Shown here one piece after another: positions 42,039 through 52,242 of a stretch of 64,000 nucleotides of DNA. The stretch's first letter is position 1; each line of letters begins with the position of its first letter. Below the pieces are notes generated by a model that was given only the letters and a program-made list of their open reading frames with translations, searched no databases and had not been told where the DNA came from. The DNA is from Rhodocyclaceae bacterium (GTDB lineage Bacteria; Pseudomonadota; Gammaproteobacteria; Burkholderiales; Rhodocyclaceae): contig JAGTRP010000001.1 in NCBI GenBank assembly GCA_018261935.1, positions 248,001 to 312,000 of the forward strand, given 5' to 3'. The position numbers were made by a program, and so were the translations under genes.

Positions 42039-43340
42039 ATGAGCCAGAACAAGGGCTTCGAAGCCATCGAAAACGCCAGCCGCGACGAAATCAGCGCGCT
42101 GCAGACCGAGCGCCTGCGCTGGACGCTCAATCACGTCTACCACAACGTGCCCCACTACCGGGCCAAGTTCGACGCCGCCGGGGTCCATCCGGACGATTTC
42201 AAGTCCCTCGCCGACTTGGCCAAGTTCCCCTTCACCACCAAGCAGGACCTGCGGGACAACTACCCCTACGGCATGTTCGCCGTGCCCCGGGAAAAGGTGG
42301 TGCGGGTCCACGCCTCCAGCGGCACCACCGGCAAGCCCACTGTGGTCGGCTACACCCAGAAGGACATCGACACCTGGGCGAACCTCATCGCCCGCTCCAT
42401 CTACGCCTCCGGCGGCCGCCCCGGCGATATCGTCCATGTCGCCTACGGCTACGGCCTGTTCACCGGCGGCCTGGGGGCCCACTACGGCGCCGAGCGCCTG
42501 GGCTGCACCGTCGTCCCGATGTCGGGGGGCCAGACCGAGAAGCAGGTCCAGCTGATCAGTGACTTCAAGCCCAGCATCATCATGGTGACCCCGTCCTACA
42601 TGCTCAACATCGCCGACGAATTCCGCCGCCAGGGCATTGATCCCAAGAGCACGGCGCTCCGGATCGGCATCCACGGCGCCGAGCCCTGGACCGACCAGCT
42701 GCGCAAGGAAATCGAGGCCACCTTCGGCATCGACGCCATCGACATCTACGGCCTTTCGGAAGTCATGGGCCCCGGCGTCGCCAACGAATGCGCCGAAACC
42801 AAGGACGGCCCGGTCATCTGGGAAGACCATTTCTACCCCGAAATCATCGACCCCAGCACCGGCGAAGTGCTGCCCGAAGGCAGCCAGGGCGAACTGGTCT
42901 TCACTTCCCTGACCAAGGAAGCCATGCCGGTGATCCGCTACCGCACCCGGGACCTCACCCGGCTCCTGGCCCCCACCGCCCGCTCCATGCGCCGCATCGG
43001 CAAGATCACCGGGCGCTCCGACGACATGCTCATCATCCGGGGCGTCAATGTCTTCCCGTCCCAGATCGAGGAACTGATCCTCAAGCAGCCCAAGCTGTCG
43101 CCCCACTACGTCATCGAAGTCAGCCGGGACGGCCACCTGGACTCCATCAAGGTCAATGTGGAAATGAAGCCGGAATTCCAGTTCGCGAGCAGCGTCGAGA
43201 AGGAATACGCGGCCCACGACCTGCAGCACCACATCAAGTCCTACATCGGCATCTCCGCCCGCATCGACGTGGTGGAAGTGGGCGGCATCGAGCGCTCCAT
43301 CGGCAAGGCCAAGCGGGTCATCGACAAGCGGCCGAAATAG
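42039..43340 (+). CDS. paaK: phenylacetate-CoA ligase
   Basis: Activates phenylacetate to phenylacetyl-CoA with ATP and CoA (AMP-forming). The 433-residue length is standard. Motifs: ASSGTTGKPTVVGYT near 92-106 (ATP/AMP loop), YGLSEVMGPGVA near 237-248 and RTRDLTRLL with the hinge Asp near 305. AGGGAGGA sits ahead of the ATG at 42039. The gene follows paaI and is followed after 11 nt by a lipoprotein gene. Both aerobic and anaerobic phenylacetate catabolism start with this enzyme. Confidence 0.96.
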   Translation: MSQNKGFEAIENASRDEISALQTERLRWTLNHVYHNVPHYRAKFDAAGVHPDDFKSLADLAKFPFTTKQDLRDNYPYGMFAVPREKVVRVHASSGTTGKPTVVGYTQKDIDTWANLIARSIYASGGRPGDIVHVAYGYGLFTGGLGAHYGAERLGCTVVPMSGGQTEKQVQLISDFKPSIIMVTPSYMLNIADEFRRQGIDPKSTALRIGIHGAEPWTDQLRKEIEATFGIDAIDIYGLSEVMGPGVANECAETKDGPVIWEDHFYPEIIDPSTGEVLPEGSQGELVFTSLTKEAMPVIRYRTRDLTRLLAPTARSMRRIGKITGRSDDMLIIRGVNVFPSQIEELILKQPKLSPHYVIEVSRDGHLDSIKVNVEMKPEFQFASSVEKEYAAHDLQHHIKSYIGISARIDVVEVGGIERSIGKAKRVIDKRPK

Positions 43341-43351
43341 GCGGTCCGGAC

Positions 43352-44794
43352 TTGCGCCTCCCGCTGCCGCTCCTGGCCCTGTCCGCGGCCGCCCTCCTGG
43401 GCGGCTGCGCCACCCGGCCGCCGGAAGCCATGGCGCTGCACGCCTGGACCCAGGTCGGGCCGGACAACCACCTCTCCGTCCGGGCCATCGTCCAGATCGG
43501 CACCCCCTGCCCCACCGCCCAGGTGGACGGGGCCGCCCAAGCCCTCTCCGTCCGGGCGGCCGACACCCCGGCGCCGGCGGCGGAAGGAAATCCCGCTTTC
43601 CAGCCGGCCTTCGCCGTCCAATCCTGCGAGTTGGACCTGGCCAACCATCCCCGGCGCATCGTCCTGTCCGGCCGCGACCTGCCGGTGGCCGCAACCGCCC
43701 ACCGGCGCGTCGCCGTGGTCGGCGACACCGGCTGCCGCATCAAGGTGCCAGCCAAGGGCAAGGGCGACCCCATCCAGGATTGCACCGATCCCCGGGCCTG
43801 GCCCTGGGCCCGGATCGCCCGAGCGGCCGCCGCCAGGTTGCCGGACCTGGTGATCCACGTCGGCGATTACCACTATCGGGAATACTGCGACGATCCGGCC
43901 CGCTGCCAGGCCGTCAAGGCCGCCGGCGTCGTCATCGACTACGGCTGGCGGGGCTGGGAGGCGGATTTCTTCGCTCCCGCCGCGCCGCTCCTGCAGGCCG
44001 CGCCCTGGGTCTTCGCCCGGGGCAATCACGAAAACTGCGACCGCGCCGGCGAAGGCTGGCAGCGTTTCCTTGCCCCCCGCGCCTACCGGGCCTGCCCGAA
44101 CCAGATCTACAAGGGCGCCAGCCGCTCGCTGCCTCGCAACAATCTGACCGAGAACGGGTACCGCGTCGATCTCGATGCCGAGACCTCCCTTTTCGTCGCC
44201 GACAGCGCCGGCAGCGAGGATTACCGCCTGGCCGCCGACACCACCGCCGACACCGGCGTGCTGGCCGCGGCCCTGGCCGGCCTGAACGACATGCCGGCCG
44301 GGCGCCGGGTCTGGCTGCTTTCCCACAAGCCCCTGTGGTTCGACCTGCTGGCCGCCAGGTTGCAGCCCAACGCCTGGCAGGCCGCCTCCCGCCGGGCCCT
44401 GACCGGCCAGGTGGACCTTACCATCGCCGGCCATGAGCACGCCTTCCAGACCCTCAATTTCAATCCTGCAGCCGATCCGGGCTACGCCGGCGGCCGGCCG
44501 GCCCAGCTCATCGTCGGCGGCGGCGGCACCCAACTGGAAAGCCAGGACCCTGCCTCCCCCCTGTACGAGGGCGACACCGGCCCCGGCAGCCGGGAAAGGG
44601 CCCGGCCGGGGGAACGCCTTTACGAGGGCATCCCGGCGACGGACGGCATCGTCCTCAACCGCTTCAGCTTCCTGATGCTGGAGAAGGAACAGGACGGCTG
44701 GCACGGCACCGTCTTCGACCCGGACGGTTCCCCCATCACCCGTTGCCGGCTGGTGGCCGGCGCCAAGCGCTTCGACTGCGCCTTCCCGCGCTAA
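43352..44794 (+). CDS. lipoprotein metallophosphoesterase
   Basis: A 480-residue calcineurin-like phosphoesterase anchored to a membrane by a lipid. TTG at 43352 is the only start that gives the lipoprotein signal RLPLPLLALSAAALLGGC, with lipobox LGGC. Catalytic-metal motifs appear in order: VVGDTGCR, LVIHVGDYHYRE, FARGNHENC and IAGHEHAFQ (last two His). This matches GDxG, GDxx, GNHE and GHxH. It follows paaK by 11 nt with no clear ribosome site. Likely a periplasmic nucleotide or phosphoester hydrolase; the substrate is unknown. It ends 3 nt from the convergent Nif3-like gene. Confidence 0.87.
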   Translation: MRLPLPLLALSAAALLGGCATRPPEAMALHAWTQVGPDNHLSVRAIVQIGTPCPTAQVDGAAQALSVRAADTPAPAAEGNPAFQPAFAVQSCELDLANHPRRIVLSGRDLPVAATAHRRVAVVGDTGCRIKVPAKGKGDPIQDCTDPRAWPWARIARAAAARLPDLVIHVGDYHYREYCDDPARCQAVKAAGVVIDYGWRGWEADFFAPAAPLLQAAPWVFARGNHENCDRAGEGWQRFLAPRAYRACPNQIYKGASRSLPRNNLTENGYRVDLDAETSLFVADSAGSEDYRLAADTTADTGVLAAALAGLNDMPAGRRVWLLSHKPLWFDLLAARLQPNAWQAASRRALTGQVDLTIAGHEHAFQTLNFNPAADPGYAGGRPAQLIVGGGGTQLESQDPASPLYEGDTGPGSRERARPGERLYEGIPATDGIVLNRFSFLMLEKEQDGWHGTVFDPDGSPITRCRLVAGAKRFDCAFPR

Positions 44795-44797
44795 CCG

Positions 44798-45544
44798 CTA
44801 CACCGGGTTGGCGATATCGATGAACTCGCAGTCCAGGCCGAAACGGGCGGCCAGGTGTTCGGCCAGGGCCTGCACCCCGAAACGTTCCGTGGCGTGGTGG
44901 CCGCAGGCGAAATAGGCGACGCCGCTTTCCCGGGCCAGATGTACCGTCGGCTCGGAAATCTCCCCGGAGACATAGGCATCGACGCCCAGGGCGATGGCCG
45001 GCTCGAAATAGCCCTGGGCGCCCCCCGAGCACCATCCGATGCGGCGGATCTCCCGCTCCGGCGCGCCGATGAGCAGCGGCTCCCGATCCAGCGCCGCGGC
45101 CATTTTCTCCCCGAGGGCCAGGGCCGTCAGGGGCTCTTCCAGGGAGCCGATCCAGGCCATGTCCTGGTCGCCGAAGCGCCCTTCCGCCTGCCAACCCAGG
45201 CGCCGGGCCAACTGGGCGTTGTTGCCCAGCTCGGGATGGGCATCCAGGGGCAGGTGGTATGCCAACAGGTTCATATCGTGGCCGAGGAGGGTCTTGAGGC
45301 GATTCTTCCGGAGGCCGGTCACCCGCCCGTCCTCTCCCCGCCAGAAGTAGCCGTGGTGCACGAGGAGGGTGTCGGCGCCGGCCTCGATAGCGGCATCGAG
45401 AAGGGCCTGGCTGGCGGTCACCCCGGCCACCAGGCGGCGGACCTCGGGGCAACCTTCCACTTGTAGGCCATTTGGGCAATAATCGCGGAACTTCGGCACG
45501 TCCAGCAACTCTTCCAGGTATCGTGTCAATTCATCACGTTTCAT
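44798..45544 (-). CDS. Nif3-like dinuclear metal-centre protein
   Basis: A 248-residue protein of the NIF3/YbgI (GTP cyclohydrolase I type 2) family. Metal ligands appear in [13 protein letters not shown] (near 64-76) and [10 protein letters not shown] (near 215), with [11 protein letters not shown] between. The family forms toroidal hexamers, and its reaction is still disputed. The ATG at 45542-45544 starts [14 protein letters not shown], the usual opening; a longer frame to 45589 would overlap the divergent protease start. Only 15 nt separate the two start codons, so their promoters must overlap the opposite genes. Confidence 0.93.
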   Translation of the reverse strand: MKRDELTRYLEELLDVPKFRDYCPNGLQVEGCPEVRRLVAGVTASQALLDAAIEAGADTLLVHHGYFWRGEDGRVTGLRKNRLKTLLGHDMNLLAYHLPLDAHPELGNNAQLARRLGWQAEGRFGDQDMAWIGSLEEPLTALALGEKMAAALDREPLLIGAPEREIRRIGWCSGGAQGYFEPAIALGVDAYVSGEISEPTVHLARESGVAYFACGHHATERFGVQALAEHLAARFGLDCEFIDIANPV

Positions 45545-45559
45545 AACAATCGGTCTTCC

Positions 45560-46723
45560 ATGCGCAGGTTGTGGCTGATTTTTGCACAAACGGTAACGGT
45601 TTCGCTGGCCGTCTCATTTGTCGTCGGCACCCTGAAGCCGGAATGGCTGGGACGCCACCCGATGGTGGTCGAGTTCCAGCAGGCCTCCCCATCCCAAGTC
45701 AGCGAGGCGGGCCCCCTAGGCTCCGCCTCCTACCGCGACGCCGCCCGCAAGGCCCTGCCGGCGGTGGTCCATATCTATACTACCCAGGCCGTCAAGACGC
45801 CGCGTCACCCCCTGCTGGACGACCCCATCTTCCGCCACTTCTTCGGCGAACGCCCGGACGGCCAGCCGCGGCGCAACTCCGGCCTCGGCTCCGGGGTCAT
45901 CGTCAGCCCTAACGGCTATGTCCTGACCAATTTCCATGTAGTGGATGCGGCCGACGACATCAAGGTCGCCCTCTCGGACGGCACCGCCTACAAGGCCAAG
46001 CTCATCGGCAGCGATCCGGAATCGGACCTCGCCGTATTGCAGATCAAGGCCGACAAGCTGGCGGCCATCACCTTCGGCGCCACGGAAAACCTGCAGGTCG
46101 GCGACGTGGTCCTGGCCATCGGCAATCCCTTCGGGGTCGGCCAGACCGTCACCATGGGCATCGTCTCCGCCCTCGGCCGCTCCCACCTCGGCATCAACAC
46201 CTTCGAGAACTTCATCCAGACCGACGCCGCCATCAATCCGGGCAACTCGGGCGGCGCCCTGGTGGACGCGGCCGGCAACCTGATCGGCATCAACACGGCC
46301 ATCTATTCCCGTACCGGCGGCTCCCTGGGCATCGGCTTCGCCATCCCGGTCTCCAGCGCCAAGACCATCATGGACCAGATCATCCAGAACGGCACCGTGA
46401 TCCGGGGCTGGATCGGGGTGGAGGCCCAGGAGATCACGCCGGACCTGGCCGAGTCCTTCGGCCTGCCGGGCACCGAGGGCGCCCTGATCGCCGGCGTCGT
46501 GCGCGGCAGCCCGGCGGATCAGGCCGGGATCAAGCCCGGAGACGTCCTGCTGGCGGTCAACGCCCAGCCGGTGAAGGATCCCCAGGTGATGCTCGACCTC
46601 ATCGCCGGCCTGAAGCCCAACGACAAAGCCGCTTTCCGCCTGCGCCGCGACAAGAGCGTCCTGGACATGCCGGTCAAGATCGGCAAGCGCCCCTCGGTGA
46701 AACGGGAGACCGAGGAGGACTGA
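45560..46723 (+). CDS. Do/DegQ-type periplasmic serine protease with one PDZ domain (DegS/AlgW-like)
   Basis: A 387-residue trypsin-like protease anchored by one N-terminal segment ([20 protein letters not shown]). The catalytic triad is His126 (TNFHVVD), Asp156 (ESDLAVL) and Ser230 (NPGNSGGAL). One PDZ domain (about 275-370, starting [11 protein letters not shown]) makes it DegS/AlgW-like and not the two-PDZ DegP. DegS/AlgW proteases start the sigma-E envelope stress response. The neighbourhood next to his-tat genes is the usual betaproteobacterial location for a DegQ-type gene. The ATG lacks a good ribosome site. Confidence 0.93.
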   Translation: MRRLWLIFAQTVTVSLAVSFVVGTLKPEWLGRHPMVVEFQQASPSQVSEAGPLGSASYRDAARKALPAVVHIYTTQAVKTPRHPLLDDPIFRHFFGERPDGQPRRNSGLGSGVIVSPNGYVLTNFHVVDAADDIKVALSDGTAYKAKLIGSDPESDLAVLQIKADKLAAITFGATENLQVGDVVLAIGNPFGVGQTVTMGIVSALGRSHLGINTFENFIQTDAAINPGNSGGALVDAAGNLIGINTAIYSRTGGSLGIGFAIPVSSAKTIMDQIIQNGTVIRGWIGVEAQEITPDLAESFGLPGTEGALIAGVVRGSPADQAGIKPGDVLLAVNAQPVKDPQVMLDLIAGLKPNDKAAFRLRRDKSVLDMPVKIGKRPSVKRETEED

Positions 46724-46745
46724 CGGTCCCTCTGGAACCTTAGCG

Positions 46746-47558
46746 ATGTGCCAGCTCCTCGGCATGAACTGCAACGTGCCGACCGATATCTGTTTCTCCT
46801 TTACCGGCTTCCAGGCCCGGGGCGGTACCACGGATGTGCATACCGACGGCTGGGGCATCGCCTTTTTCGAGGACCGGGGGGTGCGGCTCTTCCTCGACCC
46901 GCAGCCTTCAAGCGCCTCGCCGGTGGCCGAGCTGGTGCGCCGCTACCCGATCCGCTCGAAAAACGTCATCGCCCATATCCGCAAGGCCACCCAGGGCGCC
47001 ATCGGGCTGGAGAATACCCACCCCTTCATGCGGGAACTGTGGGGACGCTACTGGATTTTCGCCCACAACGGCCACCTGGTGGATTTCGCCCCCGATCTGG
47101 ACGGCAGCTTCCTGCCGGTGGGTTCCACCGACAGCGAGCGGGCCTTCTGCTGGCTGCTGCAGGAGCTGCGCCGCCGCTTCGGCAGCAGCCAGCCGCCGGG
47201 GGCGAAAGTCTTCGAGGCTCTGCATGGGCTGACCCTGGAAATCGCCCGCCACGGGGAATTCAACTTCCTGCTCTCCCAGGGCGGCGCCCTCTTCGCCCAC
47301 GCCTCCACCCGGCTGGCCTACATCATCCGGCAGGCGCCCTTCACCCAGGCCCATCTCAAGGATCAGGACGTCACCGTGGATTTCAGCGAGGTAACGGCCC
47401 CCGACGACCGGGCGGCGGTCATCGCCACCGCCCCGCTGACCGACAACGAAACCTGGATGGAGATGCCGGCCGGCAGCCTGTGGTGGTTCGAGGAGGGCCG
47501 GCCGGTGCAGACGCTGGCCACCCTCCCCGGCCCGGAAAAACGGGCCGGAAACGGCTGA
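46746..47558 (+). CDS. class II glutamine amidotransferase domain protein (YafJ type)
   Basis: A 270-residue stand-alone class II glutaminase. MCQLLGMNCN puts the nucleophile Cys2 at the N-terminus. DGWGIAFFED, NVIAHIRKATQG and FAHNGHLVDF are the glutamine-binding segments of the YafJ/EgtC group. Such proteins hydrolyse a gamma-glutamyl amide; the substrate is not known for most of them. The gene lies 22 nt after the protease and its stop directly touches the convergent tatC stop (47558/47559). Confidence 0.91.
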   Translation: MCQLLGMNCNVPTDICFSFTGFQARGGTTDVHTDGWGIAFFEDRGVRLFLDPQPSSASPVAELVRRYPIRSKNVIAHIRKATQGAIGLENTHPFMRELWGRYWIFAHNGHLVDFAPDLDGSFLPVGSTDSERAFCWLLQELRRRFGSSQPPGAKVFEALHGLTLEIARHGEFNFLLSQGGALFAHASTRLAYIIRQAPFTQAHLKDQDVTVDFSEVTAPDDRAAVIATAPLTDNETWMEMPAGSLWWFEEGRPVQTLATLPGPEKRAGNG

Positions 47559-48317
47559 TTACTGTTCGGCGGGCAGCTGGGGCTCCGGCGCCGCCGGCCT
47601 GGAGACCAGGCGGGCGACGATGATCCCGATCTCGTACAGGAGGCACATGGGAACCGCCAGAGCCAGTTGGGAGACCACGTCCGGCGGGGTCACCACGGCG
47701 GCCACGACGAAGGCGCCGACGATGAAGTAGGAGCGCCATTCCCTGAGCTTTTCCACCGTCACCACGCCCAGCTTCACCAGCACCACCAGGGCCACGGGCA
47801 CCTCGAAAGTCAGGCCGAAGGCAACGAACATGGTGAGGACGAAGGACAGGTAAGCCTCGATATCCGGGGCCGGCGTGATGCTCTTGGGGGCGAAGCCGGT
47901 GATGAAGCGGAACACCTGCCCGAACACGAAGAAATAGCAGAAAGCCATCCCGGCCATGAAAAGCAGGGTGCTGGAGATGATCAGGGGGAGCCCCAGGCGC
48001 TTCTCGTGGGCGTAGAGCCCCGGCGCCACGAAGGCCCAGACCTGGTAGAGGATATAGGGAAGGGCGAGGACGAAGGCCACCATGGCGGTGACCTTGAGGG
48101 GCACCATGAACGGCGTGATGACGCCGATCGCCACCATCTTCGTGCCCTCCGGCAGGGCCTGGGTCAGGGGCATGGCCAGCAGGTCGTAGATGTTTCCCGG
48201 CCCCGGGTAGAGGCAGAGGATGGCCAGCACGACGCCGACGGCGATCAGGCTGCGCAGGAGGCGGTCCCGCAGCTCGACCAGATGGGAAATGAAGGATTCT
48301 TCCTGGCCGCTGTTCAT
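47559..48317 (-). CDS. tatC: Sec-independent protein translocase TatC
   Basis: A 252-residue inner-membrane receptor for twin-arginine signal peptides. It has six membrane segments, the N-terminal [17 protein letters not shown] with the conserved Glu/Arg that reads the RR motif, and [12 protein letters not shown] in the first cytoplasmic loop. The start at 48317 overlaps tatB by 4 nt (ATGA). Last gene of the hisG-to-tatC series. Confidence 0.98.
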   Translation of the reverse strand: MNSGQEESFISHLVELRDRLLRSLIAVGVVLAILCLYPGPGNIYDLLAMPLTQALPEGTKMVAIGVITPFMVPLKVTAMVAFVLALPYILYQVWAFVAPGLYAHEKRLGLPLIISSTLLFMAGMAFCYFFVFGQVFRFITGFAPKSITPAPDIEAYLSFVLTMFVAFGLTFEVPVALVVLVKLGVVTVEKLREWRSYFIVGAFVVAAVVTPPDVVSQLALAVPMCLLYEIGIIVARLVSRPAAPEPQLPAEQ

Positions 48318-48706
48318 GAAACCGTCTTGCCGGGGTTATCCGCCGCTGGCTCGGTGGCCGGCGTAGTGGCCTGGGCTACGGTCTGCTCCAGGGACTTGCC
48401 CGCCGCTTCCACCTCGGCGGCGGCGGCCTGGACGGGCGCCTCGACCGTCAGGCGGGCCGCGTCCAATTCCTGACGCATCGACTCCTCCAGGGAACGGGCG
48501 GACTCCGTCACCTGGGACTGCAGCTTCTTCAGCTCGTCGAGCTGCATTTCCCGGTTGATGTCGGCCTTGACGTCGTTCACGTAGCGCTGGGCACGCCCGA
48601 GCAGGTGCCCGAGGGTGCGGGCGACCTTGGGCAGGCGCTCGGGACCGATGACGATGAGCGCCACGATGCCGATGACAAGGAGTTCGGAGAAGCCGACGTC
48701 GAACAT
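48314..48706 (-). CDS. tatB: Sec-independent protein translocase TatB
   Basis: A 130-residue partner of TatC. The N-terminal membrane helix [20 protein letters not shown] is followed by the [13 protein letters not shown] hinge and amphipathic helix, then a long charged helix and an Ala/Val/Glu-rich tail. The Glu in FSELL is conserved in TatB. It is 30 nt after tatA and coupled to tatC. Confidence 0.97.
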   Translation of the reverse strand: MFDVGFSELLVIGIVALIVIGPERLPKVARTLGHLLGRAQRYVNDVKADINREMQLDELKKLQSQVTESARSLEESMRQELDAARLTVEAPVQAAAAEVEAAGKSLEQTVAQATTPATEPAADNPGKTVS

Positions 48707-48736
48707 GATTCCCGGTGGAGCCGTAGCCCCCTTGGA

Positions 48737-48964
48737 TTAGGAGCGGGTCTTTTCCTTGACCTCGACATCGATGGTCTGACCGCCGACCTGTTGCGCCGGC
48801 ACCTGCTCGGCCGGCTTGTCGGCATTGGCGTCCTTCATGCCTTCCTTGAAGCCTTTCACCGCGCCGCCCAGGTCCTGGCCGATATTGCGCAACTTCTTGG
48901 TGCCGAAAACGAGCATGACAATGACCAGAACGATGAGCCAGTGCCAGATGCTGAAGCTGCCCAT
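48737..48964 (-). CDS. tatA: Sec-independent protein translocase TatA
   Basis: A 75-residue pore-forming subunit. [20 protein letters not shown] is the membrane helix, then [20 protein letters not shown] is the hinge (FG) and amphipathic helix. The acidic C-terminal tail is short. The ATG at 48962-48964 is 10 nt after the HIT-family gene, continuing the his transcript. Confidence 0.97.
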   Translation of the reverse strand: MGSFSIWHWLIVLVIVMLVFGTKKLRNIGQDLGGAVKGFKEGMKDANADKPAEQVPAQQVGGQTIDVEVKEKTRS

Positions 48965-48974
48965 GAGTGTCTCC

Positions 48975-49325
48975 TCAGATGCGTTTGAGCATGGGGCCGA
49001 CCGGGTCCGGTCCGCCCACGATATGGATATGCAGATGCTGGACTTCCTGCTGTCCGATCCGCCCGGTATTGGCGATGACGCGGAAGCCGTCCGGGCTGCC
49101 CTGGGCCACCGCGATCTCGTTGGCCTTCGTCAGGATCTTGCCCAGCACCGGCGTGTCCGCCTCGGTGACGGTCGCCAGGGAGGTGATATGGCGCTTGGGG
49201 ATCACCAGCACATGCACCGGCCGGGCCGGATTGATGTCGTTGAAGGCGAGGATATCCTCGTCCTCATAGACTTTCTTGGCGGGAATCTCGCCCCGGGCGA
49301 TCCGGCAGAAGATGCAGTCGCTCAT
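48975..49325 (-). CDS. histidine triad (HIT) nucleotide-binding protein, HinT type
   Basis: A 116-residue HIT protein that hydrolyses AMP-lysine or related purine phosphoramidates. [19 protein letters not shown] is the HinT opening, and the active triad is [10 protein letters not shown] (HxHxH) near 100-108. The start at 49323-49325 overlaps hisE (ATGA). Its place between hisE and tatA is common in Betaproteobacteria. Confidence 0.95.
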   Translation of the reverse strand: MSDCIFCRIARGEIPAKKVYEDEDILAFNDINPARPVHVLVIPKRHITSLATVTEADTPVLGKILTKANEIAVAQGSPDGFRVIANTGRIGQQEVQHLHIHIVGGPDPVGPMLKRI

Positions 49326-49654
49326 TTTGCGCCCCGGGACTTCTTCTCGTCGATGCCGGAAATACCCTCCCGGCGCCGCATTTCCTGCAGCACATCGTCG
49401 ATGGTCAGGCCGTTGAAGGCCAGCAGCACCATGATGTGGTAGATGACGTCGGTGGATTCCCAGACGATATTGAGGGATTTGCCATCCTTGGCGGCCATGA
49501 TCAGTTCGGCGCATTCCTCGCCGATTTTCTTCAGGATCGCGTCCGGCCCCTTGGCGAACAGCTGTGCCGTGTAGGAGCTGCTGGGGTCGGCGTTGCGCCG
49601 GGACAGCAGGGTTTCGGACAGGCGATGCAGAACGTCACTGGTCTGGGGCATCAT
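49322..49654 (-). CDS. hisE: phosphoribosyl-ATP diphosphatase
   Basis: Second step of histidine synthesis: PR-ATP to PR-AMP + PPi. The 110 residues contain [16 protein letters not shown] (the ExxE metal motif of the MazG-like fold) near 41-56, and [15 protein letters not shown]. It is a separate gene, not fused to hisI as in enterics. The start overlaps hisI by 4 nt (ATGA). Confidence 0.97.
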   Translation of the reverse strand: MMPQTSDVLHRLSETLLSRRNADPSSSYTAQLFAKGPDAILKKIGEECAELIMAAKDGKSLNIVWESTDVIYHIMVLLAFNGLTIDDVLQEMRRREGISGIDEKKSRGAK

Positions 49655-50055
49655 TTGGCGTAAATATCCTTAGGGTCTTTCAGAACCGGATCGGCGGGAA
49701 CCCAGCGGTCCCCGCGCAATTCGTTGAAGAAACAGCTTTCGCGGCCGGTATGGCAGGCGATGCCGCCCACCTGTTCAATGGAAAGGAGCAGCACGTCGCC
49801 ATCGCAGTCGGTCCGGATGGCCAGCACCTTCTGGAAATGGCCGGATTCCTCGCCCTTCTTCCACAGGCGGCGGCGGGAACGGGACCAGTATACCGCGTTG
49901 CCGGTACGGACCGTTTCCTGCAGGGACTCCCGGTTCATCCAGGCGAACATCACCACTTTTCCGCTCGCCGCATCCTGGGCGATGGCCGGTATCATGCCGT
50001 CGCCGTCCCACTTGACGGCGTCGAGCCATGGCAAGGCGTTGTCGAGGTCGCTCAC
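49651..50055 (-). CDS. hisI: phosphoribosyl-AMP cyclohydrolase
   Basis: Third step of histidine synthesis: opens the purine ring of PR-AMP. The 134-residue product has [10 protein letters not shown] near 36-45, [15 protein letters not shown] near 57, DCDGDVLLL with the metal Asp residues, and the zinc region [11 protein letters not shown]. The start is GTG at 50053-50055, overlapping the hisF stop (GTGA); no nearer ATG suits the family length. Confidence 0.97.
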   Translation of the reverse strand: MSDLDNALPWLDAVKWDGDGMIPAIAQDAASGKVVMFAWMNRESLQETVRTGNAVYWSRSRRRLWKKGEESGHFQKVLAIRTDCDGDVLLLSIEQVGGIACHTGRESCFFNELRGDRWVPADPVLKDPKDIYAK

Positions 50056-50813
50056 AATCTCACTTCGATGCCGCGGCCGCGCATGTATTCCTTGGCCTGC
50101 CGCACCGTATATTCGCCGAAATGGAAAATGGAGGCCGCCAGCACTGCGTCGGCCCGGCCTTCGGTGACGCCGTCCGCCAGGTGCTGCAGATTGCCGACCC
50201 CGCCGGAGGCGATGACCGGAATCCTGACTGCATCGGCCACGGCCCGGGTAAGGGCCAGATCGAAACCATTCTTCGTGCCATCCCGGTCCATGCTGGTGAG
50301 GAGAATTTCGCCGGCCCCCAGGGCCTCGACTTTCCTGGCCCATTCGACTGCGTCGAGGCCGGTATTGTTGCGCCCGCCGTGGGTGAACACCGACCATTGG
50401 CCGGGCCCCGTCTGCTTGGCGTCGATCGCCACCACGATGCACTGGGAGCCCACCTTGCTGGAAGCGTCGAACACCAGTTCCGGGTTATTCACCGCCGCGG
50501 TATTCATGGAAACCTTGTCGGCCCCGGCGTTGAGGAGGCGCCGCACGTCTTCCACCTTGCGGACGCCGCCGCCCACGGTGAGGGGAATGAAAACCTGCTC
50601 GGCGCAGGCCTCGATGATGTGCAGGATGATGTCCCGCTGGTCCGAGGAAGCCGTGATGTCGAGGAAAGTGACCTCATCGGCTCCCTGCTCGTCGTAACGG
50701 CGGGCGATCTCCACCGGGTCGCCGGCGTCCCGCAGATCGACAAAATTGGTACCCTTGACGACGCGGCCGGCGGTGACGTCCAGGCAGGGGATGATGCGTT
50801 TGGCCAGCGACAT
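50052..50813 (-). CDS. hisF: imidazole glycerol phosphate synthase cyclase subunit
   Basis: Uses ammonia from HisH to make imidazole glycerol phosphate and AICAR. The 253-residue (beta/alpha)8 barrel has [16 protein letters not shown] (general-acid Asp11), [19 protein letters not shown] near 82 and [10 protein letters not shown] (Asp130 region). The ATG at 50813 overlaps the hisA stop by one base. Confidence 0.98.
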   Translation of the reverse strand: MSLAKRIIPCLDVTAGRVVKGTNFVDLRDAGDPVEIARRYDEQGADEVTFLDITASSDQRDIILHIIEACAEQVFIPLTVGGGVRKVEDVRRLLNAGADKVSMNTAAVNNPELVFDASSKVGSQCIVVAIDAKQTGPGQWSVFTHGGRNNTGLDAVEWARKVEALGAGEILLTSMDRDGTKNGFDLALTRAVADAVRIPVIASGGVGNLQHLADGVTEGRADAVLAASIFHFGEYTVRQAKEYMRGRGIEVRL

Positions 50814-51553
50814 TACCGGCCGGCCTGGTCGGCGGATTCCTGGGCTGCCTTGAAGTCCAGGGTGCCATCGTAGATGGCGCGGCCGGCGATGGAAGCGACG
50901 ATGCCCTCGTGCTCGACCGCACAGAGCTTCTTCACATCCTCGACGCTGGAGAGACCGCCGGAGGCGATGACCGGGATGGACAGGGCCTGGGCCAGACGCA
51001 CAGTCGCTTCGATATTGACTCCGGAGAGCATGCCGTCGCGGCCGATATCGGTATAGATGATGGATTCGACGCCGTAATCCTCGTACTTCCTGGCGAGGTC
51101 CACCACGTCGTGGCCCGTGAGCTTGGACCAGCCGTCGGTGGCCACCTTGCCGTCCTTGGCATCGAGGCCAACGATGATGTGGCCCGGAAAGGCGCCGCAG
51201 GCATCGTGCAGGAAACCGGGATTCTTGATGGCCGCAGTGCCGATGATGACATAGCTGATGCCATCGTCGAGGCAGCGCTCGATGGTGTCGAGGTCGCGGA
51301 TGCCGCCCCCGAGCTGGACGGGGATTTCGTCGCCCACTTCCTGGAGAATGGCCTTGATGGCGGATTCGTTCTTCGGCTTGCCGGCGAAGGCACCGTTCAA
51401 ATCCACCAGATGGAGCCGCCTCGCCCCCAGGTCAAGCCAATGGCGGGCCATGGCGGCGGGATGTTCGGAAAAAACAGTGGCCTGTTCCATCAGGCCCTGC
51501 TTGAGACGGACGCACTGGCCGTCCTTGAGGTCAATGGCGGGGATTATCAGCAT
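50813..51553 (-). CDS. hisA: phosphoribosylformimino-5-aminoimidazole carboxamide ribotide isomerase
   Basis: Amadori-type isomerase of histidine synthesis, 246 residues. [17 protein letters not shown] supplies the catalytic Asp8. [13 protein letters not shown] and [13 protein letters not shown] (second Asp) are the paired barrel motifs. It is separated from hisH by 56 nt containing runs of C and no ribosome site, so it may be translated by coupling or have weak initiation. Confidence 0.98.
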   Translation of the reverse strand: MLIIPAIDLKDGQCVRLKQGLMEQATVFSEHPAAMARHWLDLGARRLHLVDLNGAFAGKPKNESAIKAILQEVGDEIPVQLGGGIRDLDTIERCLDDGISYVIIGTAAIKNPGFLHDACGAFPGHIIVGLDAKDGKVATDGWSKLTGHDVVDLARKYEDYGVESIIYTDIGRDGMLSGVNIEATVRLAQALSIPVIASGGLSSVEDVKKLCAVEHEGIVASIAGRAIYDGTLDFKAAQESADQAGR

Positions 51554-51609
51554 GGGGAATTAGGGGAAAGGGGGACCCGACAGAAAAATAGAAGTAGGAC
51601 AGTACCCGA

Positions 51610-52242
51610 CTAAGGCTGCCACTCAACAAAATTCTTCAAAAGCTGCAACCCGTCGCGGGCGCTTTTCTCCGGGTGGAACTGGACGGCGAAGATATTATCC
51701 CGCCCCACCGCACAGGTAAAGGGGATGCCATATTCGGCCGTGCCGGCAGCCAACCCGGCATCCCGGGGCTCGACGCAGTAGCTGTGCACGAAGTAGAAAC
51801 GGGCGCCGTCGGCAATATCCCGCCACAGGGCGTGGGGCTTCTGGCGCACCTCGTTCCAGCCCATGTGGGGCACCTTGAGGCGCTGGCCATCGGCCGTCAC
51901 CATGCGCGCATCCGGGAAGCGCCGCACATTGCCGGGGAAGATGCCGAGGCCCGGCACATTGCCTTCCTCGCTGTGCTCGAAGAGCATCTGCAGGCCGATG
52001 CAGATGCCCATGAAAGGCTTCTCCTTCGCCGCCGCCAGGACAGCGGGGCGCAGGCCGCGGGCGTCCAGCTCCCGCATGCAGTCGGGCATGGCGCCCTGGC
52101 CAGGGAAGACGACCCGCTCGGCGGCAGCCACCACCGCCGGATCGGCGGTCACCACCACGGGCTTGCTGCCGGCCACATGTTCGATGGCCTTCGACACGGA
52201 GCGCAGGTTGCCCATGCCGTAATCGATGACGGCGATGGTCAT
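51610..52242 (-). CDS. hisH: imidazole glycerol phosphate synthase glutaminase subunit
   Basis: Class I glutamine amidotransferase of 210 residues that feeds ammonia to HisF. The nucleophile Cys is in MGICIGLQMLFE near 77-88, and the triad His/Glu is in VQFHPEKS near 192-199. The start [15 protein letters not shown] is standard. The ATG overlaps the hisB stop by one base. Confidence 0.98.
   Translation of the reverse strand: MTIAVIDYGMGNLRSVSKAIEHVAGSKPVVVTADPAVVAAAERVVFPGQGAMPDCMRELDARGLRPAVLAAAKEKPFMGICIGLQMLFEHSEEGNVPGLGIFPGNVRRFPDARMVTADGQRLKVPHMGWNEVRQKPHALWRDIADGARFYFVHSYCVEPRDAGLAAGTAEYGIPFTCAVGRDNIFAVQFHPEKSARDGLQLLKNFVEWQP

Noticed and set aside
51554-51609. Regulatory element between hisH and hisA
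   Set aside because: C-rich runs are visible, but there is no stem or known motif.
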